NCBI GenBank assembly: GCA_012840755.1
Contig: DUWA01000160.1
Coordinates: 1 to 6,675, forward strand
Source of the DNA: Mycoplasmatota bacterium
Lineage (GTDB): Bacteria; Bacillota_I; Bacilli_A; RF39; UBA660
DNA length: 6,675 nt
Direction: 5' to 3'
Within the stretch, counting starts at the first letter, position 1, and each line of letters starts with the position of its first letter. Below the pieces are notes generated by a model. That model searched no databases, was not told the origin of the DNA, and saw nothing but the letters and a program-made list of their open reading frames with translations. A program made the translations under genes and the position numbers. Of this stretch, positions 6,211 to 6,675 are shown in pieces.

Positions 6211-6272
6211 TCACTATTTTTATTTGAAACTGAAATTATATTAATCACCCATTCTAATAATTTTAATTTCAT

Positions 6273-6331
6273 AAAAAAAATTGCAGATTCAAATATAAGA
6301 AAACAAGGCTGTATCATTTAAATCTGCAATT
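6273..6331 (-). terminator. Rho-independent terminator of the YutD-family gene
   Basis: AATTGCAGATT (6321-6331 read on the minus strand) pairs with AATCTGCAATT (6289-6279). This 11-bp perfect stem is extended inwards by one mismatch and four more pairs, around a loop of about 21 bases. Eight Ts follow (6280-6273). The long loop is unusual but the stem and T-run are clear. It ends the transcript about 40 bases after the TAG stop at 6372-6370. Confidence 0.85.
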
Positions 6332-6369
6332 ATATTATATATATTTAATTTTTTTATTTCATAACTATC

Positions 6370-6651
6370 CTAATTACCATTTTTTTTAAGTAAAAAGTAT
6401 TTGCAATCGTATGCACAATTGTTTTTTATATAGTCGTCTAAACTCTCTATTGCATTTATTTTTCTATATTGTTTATTGCTTTTGTCGCAAAAACCTTTTA
6501 GACGAAGTTTACCATAAGCCCAATCACCAAATATATAATCGTAAGTATCAAAATAATCAGTCATTTTTGATTTTACCTCTTCTAAATCAAAACCTTCTTT
6601 ATAATTTCTAATTAATTCATAATTTTTTTCATTAATTATAATTTTTTTCAT
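6370..6651 (-). CDS. yutD: YutD family protein (DUF1027)
   Basis: This 93-residue protein matches the YutD family. The hallmark is YDYIFGDWAYGKLRLKGF (residues 37-54), which parallels the YDY-VGDWGYGQLRLRGF block of B. subtilis YutD. LDDYIKNNCAYDCKYFLLKK (71-90) corresponds to the family's conserved Cys-containing end, and the N-terminal IIINEKNYELIRNYKEGF (4-21) to its opening strand and helix. Length agrees with the family, which is about 90-100 residues. The function of YutD is not known and I infer none; its small acidic/basic mixed fold suggests a soluble cytoplasmic protein. The start at 6651 is supported by AAAAGGAG six bases upstream. The gene has its own terminator, so it is the last gene of a unit whose earlier part lies beyond the window. 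Confidence 0.9.
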   Translation of the reverse strand: MKKIIINEKNYELIRNYKEGFDLEEVKSKMTDYFDTYDYIFGDWAYGKLRLKGFCDKSNKQYRKINAIESLDDYIKNNCAYDCKYFLLKKNGN

Positions 6652-6675
6652 TTAATACTCCTTTTTAAAAGCGGC

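Noticed and set aside
6235..6240. TATAAT upstream of the amidohydrolase as a promoter
   Set aside because: No -35 at 16-18 bases, no extended -10, and no ribosome-binding site in the resulting leader; cannot be supported beyond a chance match.
6207..6272. A 21-codon minus-strand frame (MKLKLLEWVINIISVSNKNSE) ending TGA and overlapping the amidohydrolase ATG as ATGA
   Set aside because: Its ATG lies at the end of the T-run of the yutD terminator, it has no ribosome-binding site and no recognisable family. It is in the same frame as the amidohydrolase, but UGA read-through is unlikely because the RF2 gene uses UGA as a stop.
6411..6611. Plus-strand open frame of 66 codons
   Set aside because: It is antisense to the YutD-family gene, which has the family motif and a good ribosome-binding site.
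6656..6675. GCCGC followed by a T-run at the window end as the tail of an upstream terminator
   Set aside because: Only one arm would lie in the window, so a stem cannot be shown.

Overview
The window is an AT-rich stretch (GC well under 35% by eye) from a spore-forming Bacillota. The evidence is a run of sporulation genes (yabG, spoVG, yabP, yabQ), a veg homologue, good Shine-Dalgarno sequences before most genes and standard UGA stop usage. The order prfB-ftsE-ftsX together with a YutD-family gene is more typical of Bacilli and related lineages than of classical Clostridia, so an early-branching, AT-rich, sporulating Bacilli or Erysipelotrichia-like organism is my inference. I cannot name the genus. 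Every gene I can support lies on the minus strand, so transcription runs from high to low coordinates.

Region by region, in transcription order: (1) 6651-6273, a small YutD/DUF1027 gene with its own Rho-independent terminator. (2) 6210-4783, a metal-dependent amidohydrolase carrying two reading-frame breaks, one directly after the start codon and one before the last metal-ligand segment, followed by a good terminator. (3) 4654-1879, the prfB-ftsE-ftsX operon, with an extended -10 promoter before prfB and a terminator at the end of ftsX. prfB must be read from 4604 through a canonical +1 programmed frameshift (CTT TGA C at 4535-4529). (4) 1879-822, yabG-veg, with the yabG stop codon inside the veg ribosome-binding site. 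(5) 795-459, spoVG behind a housekeeping-type promoter. (6) 443-1, yabP-yabQ, translationally coupled by a TAATG overlap and preceded by a sigma-E-like promoter. yabQ runs off the window.

The region joins three jobs. One is translation termination, through RF2 with its autoregulatory frameshift. The second is control of cell-wall hydrolysis at division, through the FtsEX ABC complex. The third is spore formation: YabG processes coat proteins, SpoVG and Veg are regulatory or nucleic-acid-associated, and YabP/YabQ act in coat and cortex assembly. The yabG-veg-spoVG-yabP-yabQ series keeps the gene order and direction of the Bacillus subtilis yab region but lacks the genes that lie between them there. 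I see no CRISPR array, insertion sequence, tRNA, rRNA or defence system. The most notable items are the RF2 frameshift, the doubly broken amidohydrolase with a slippery-type heptamer at one break, the condensed sporulation cluster, and matching sigma-E-like promoters before yabP and yabG.
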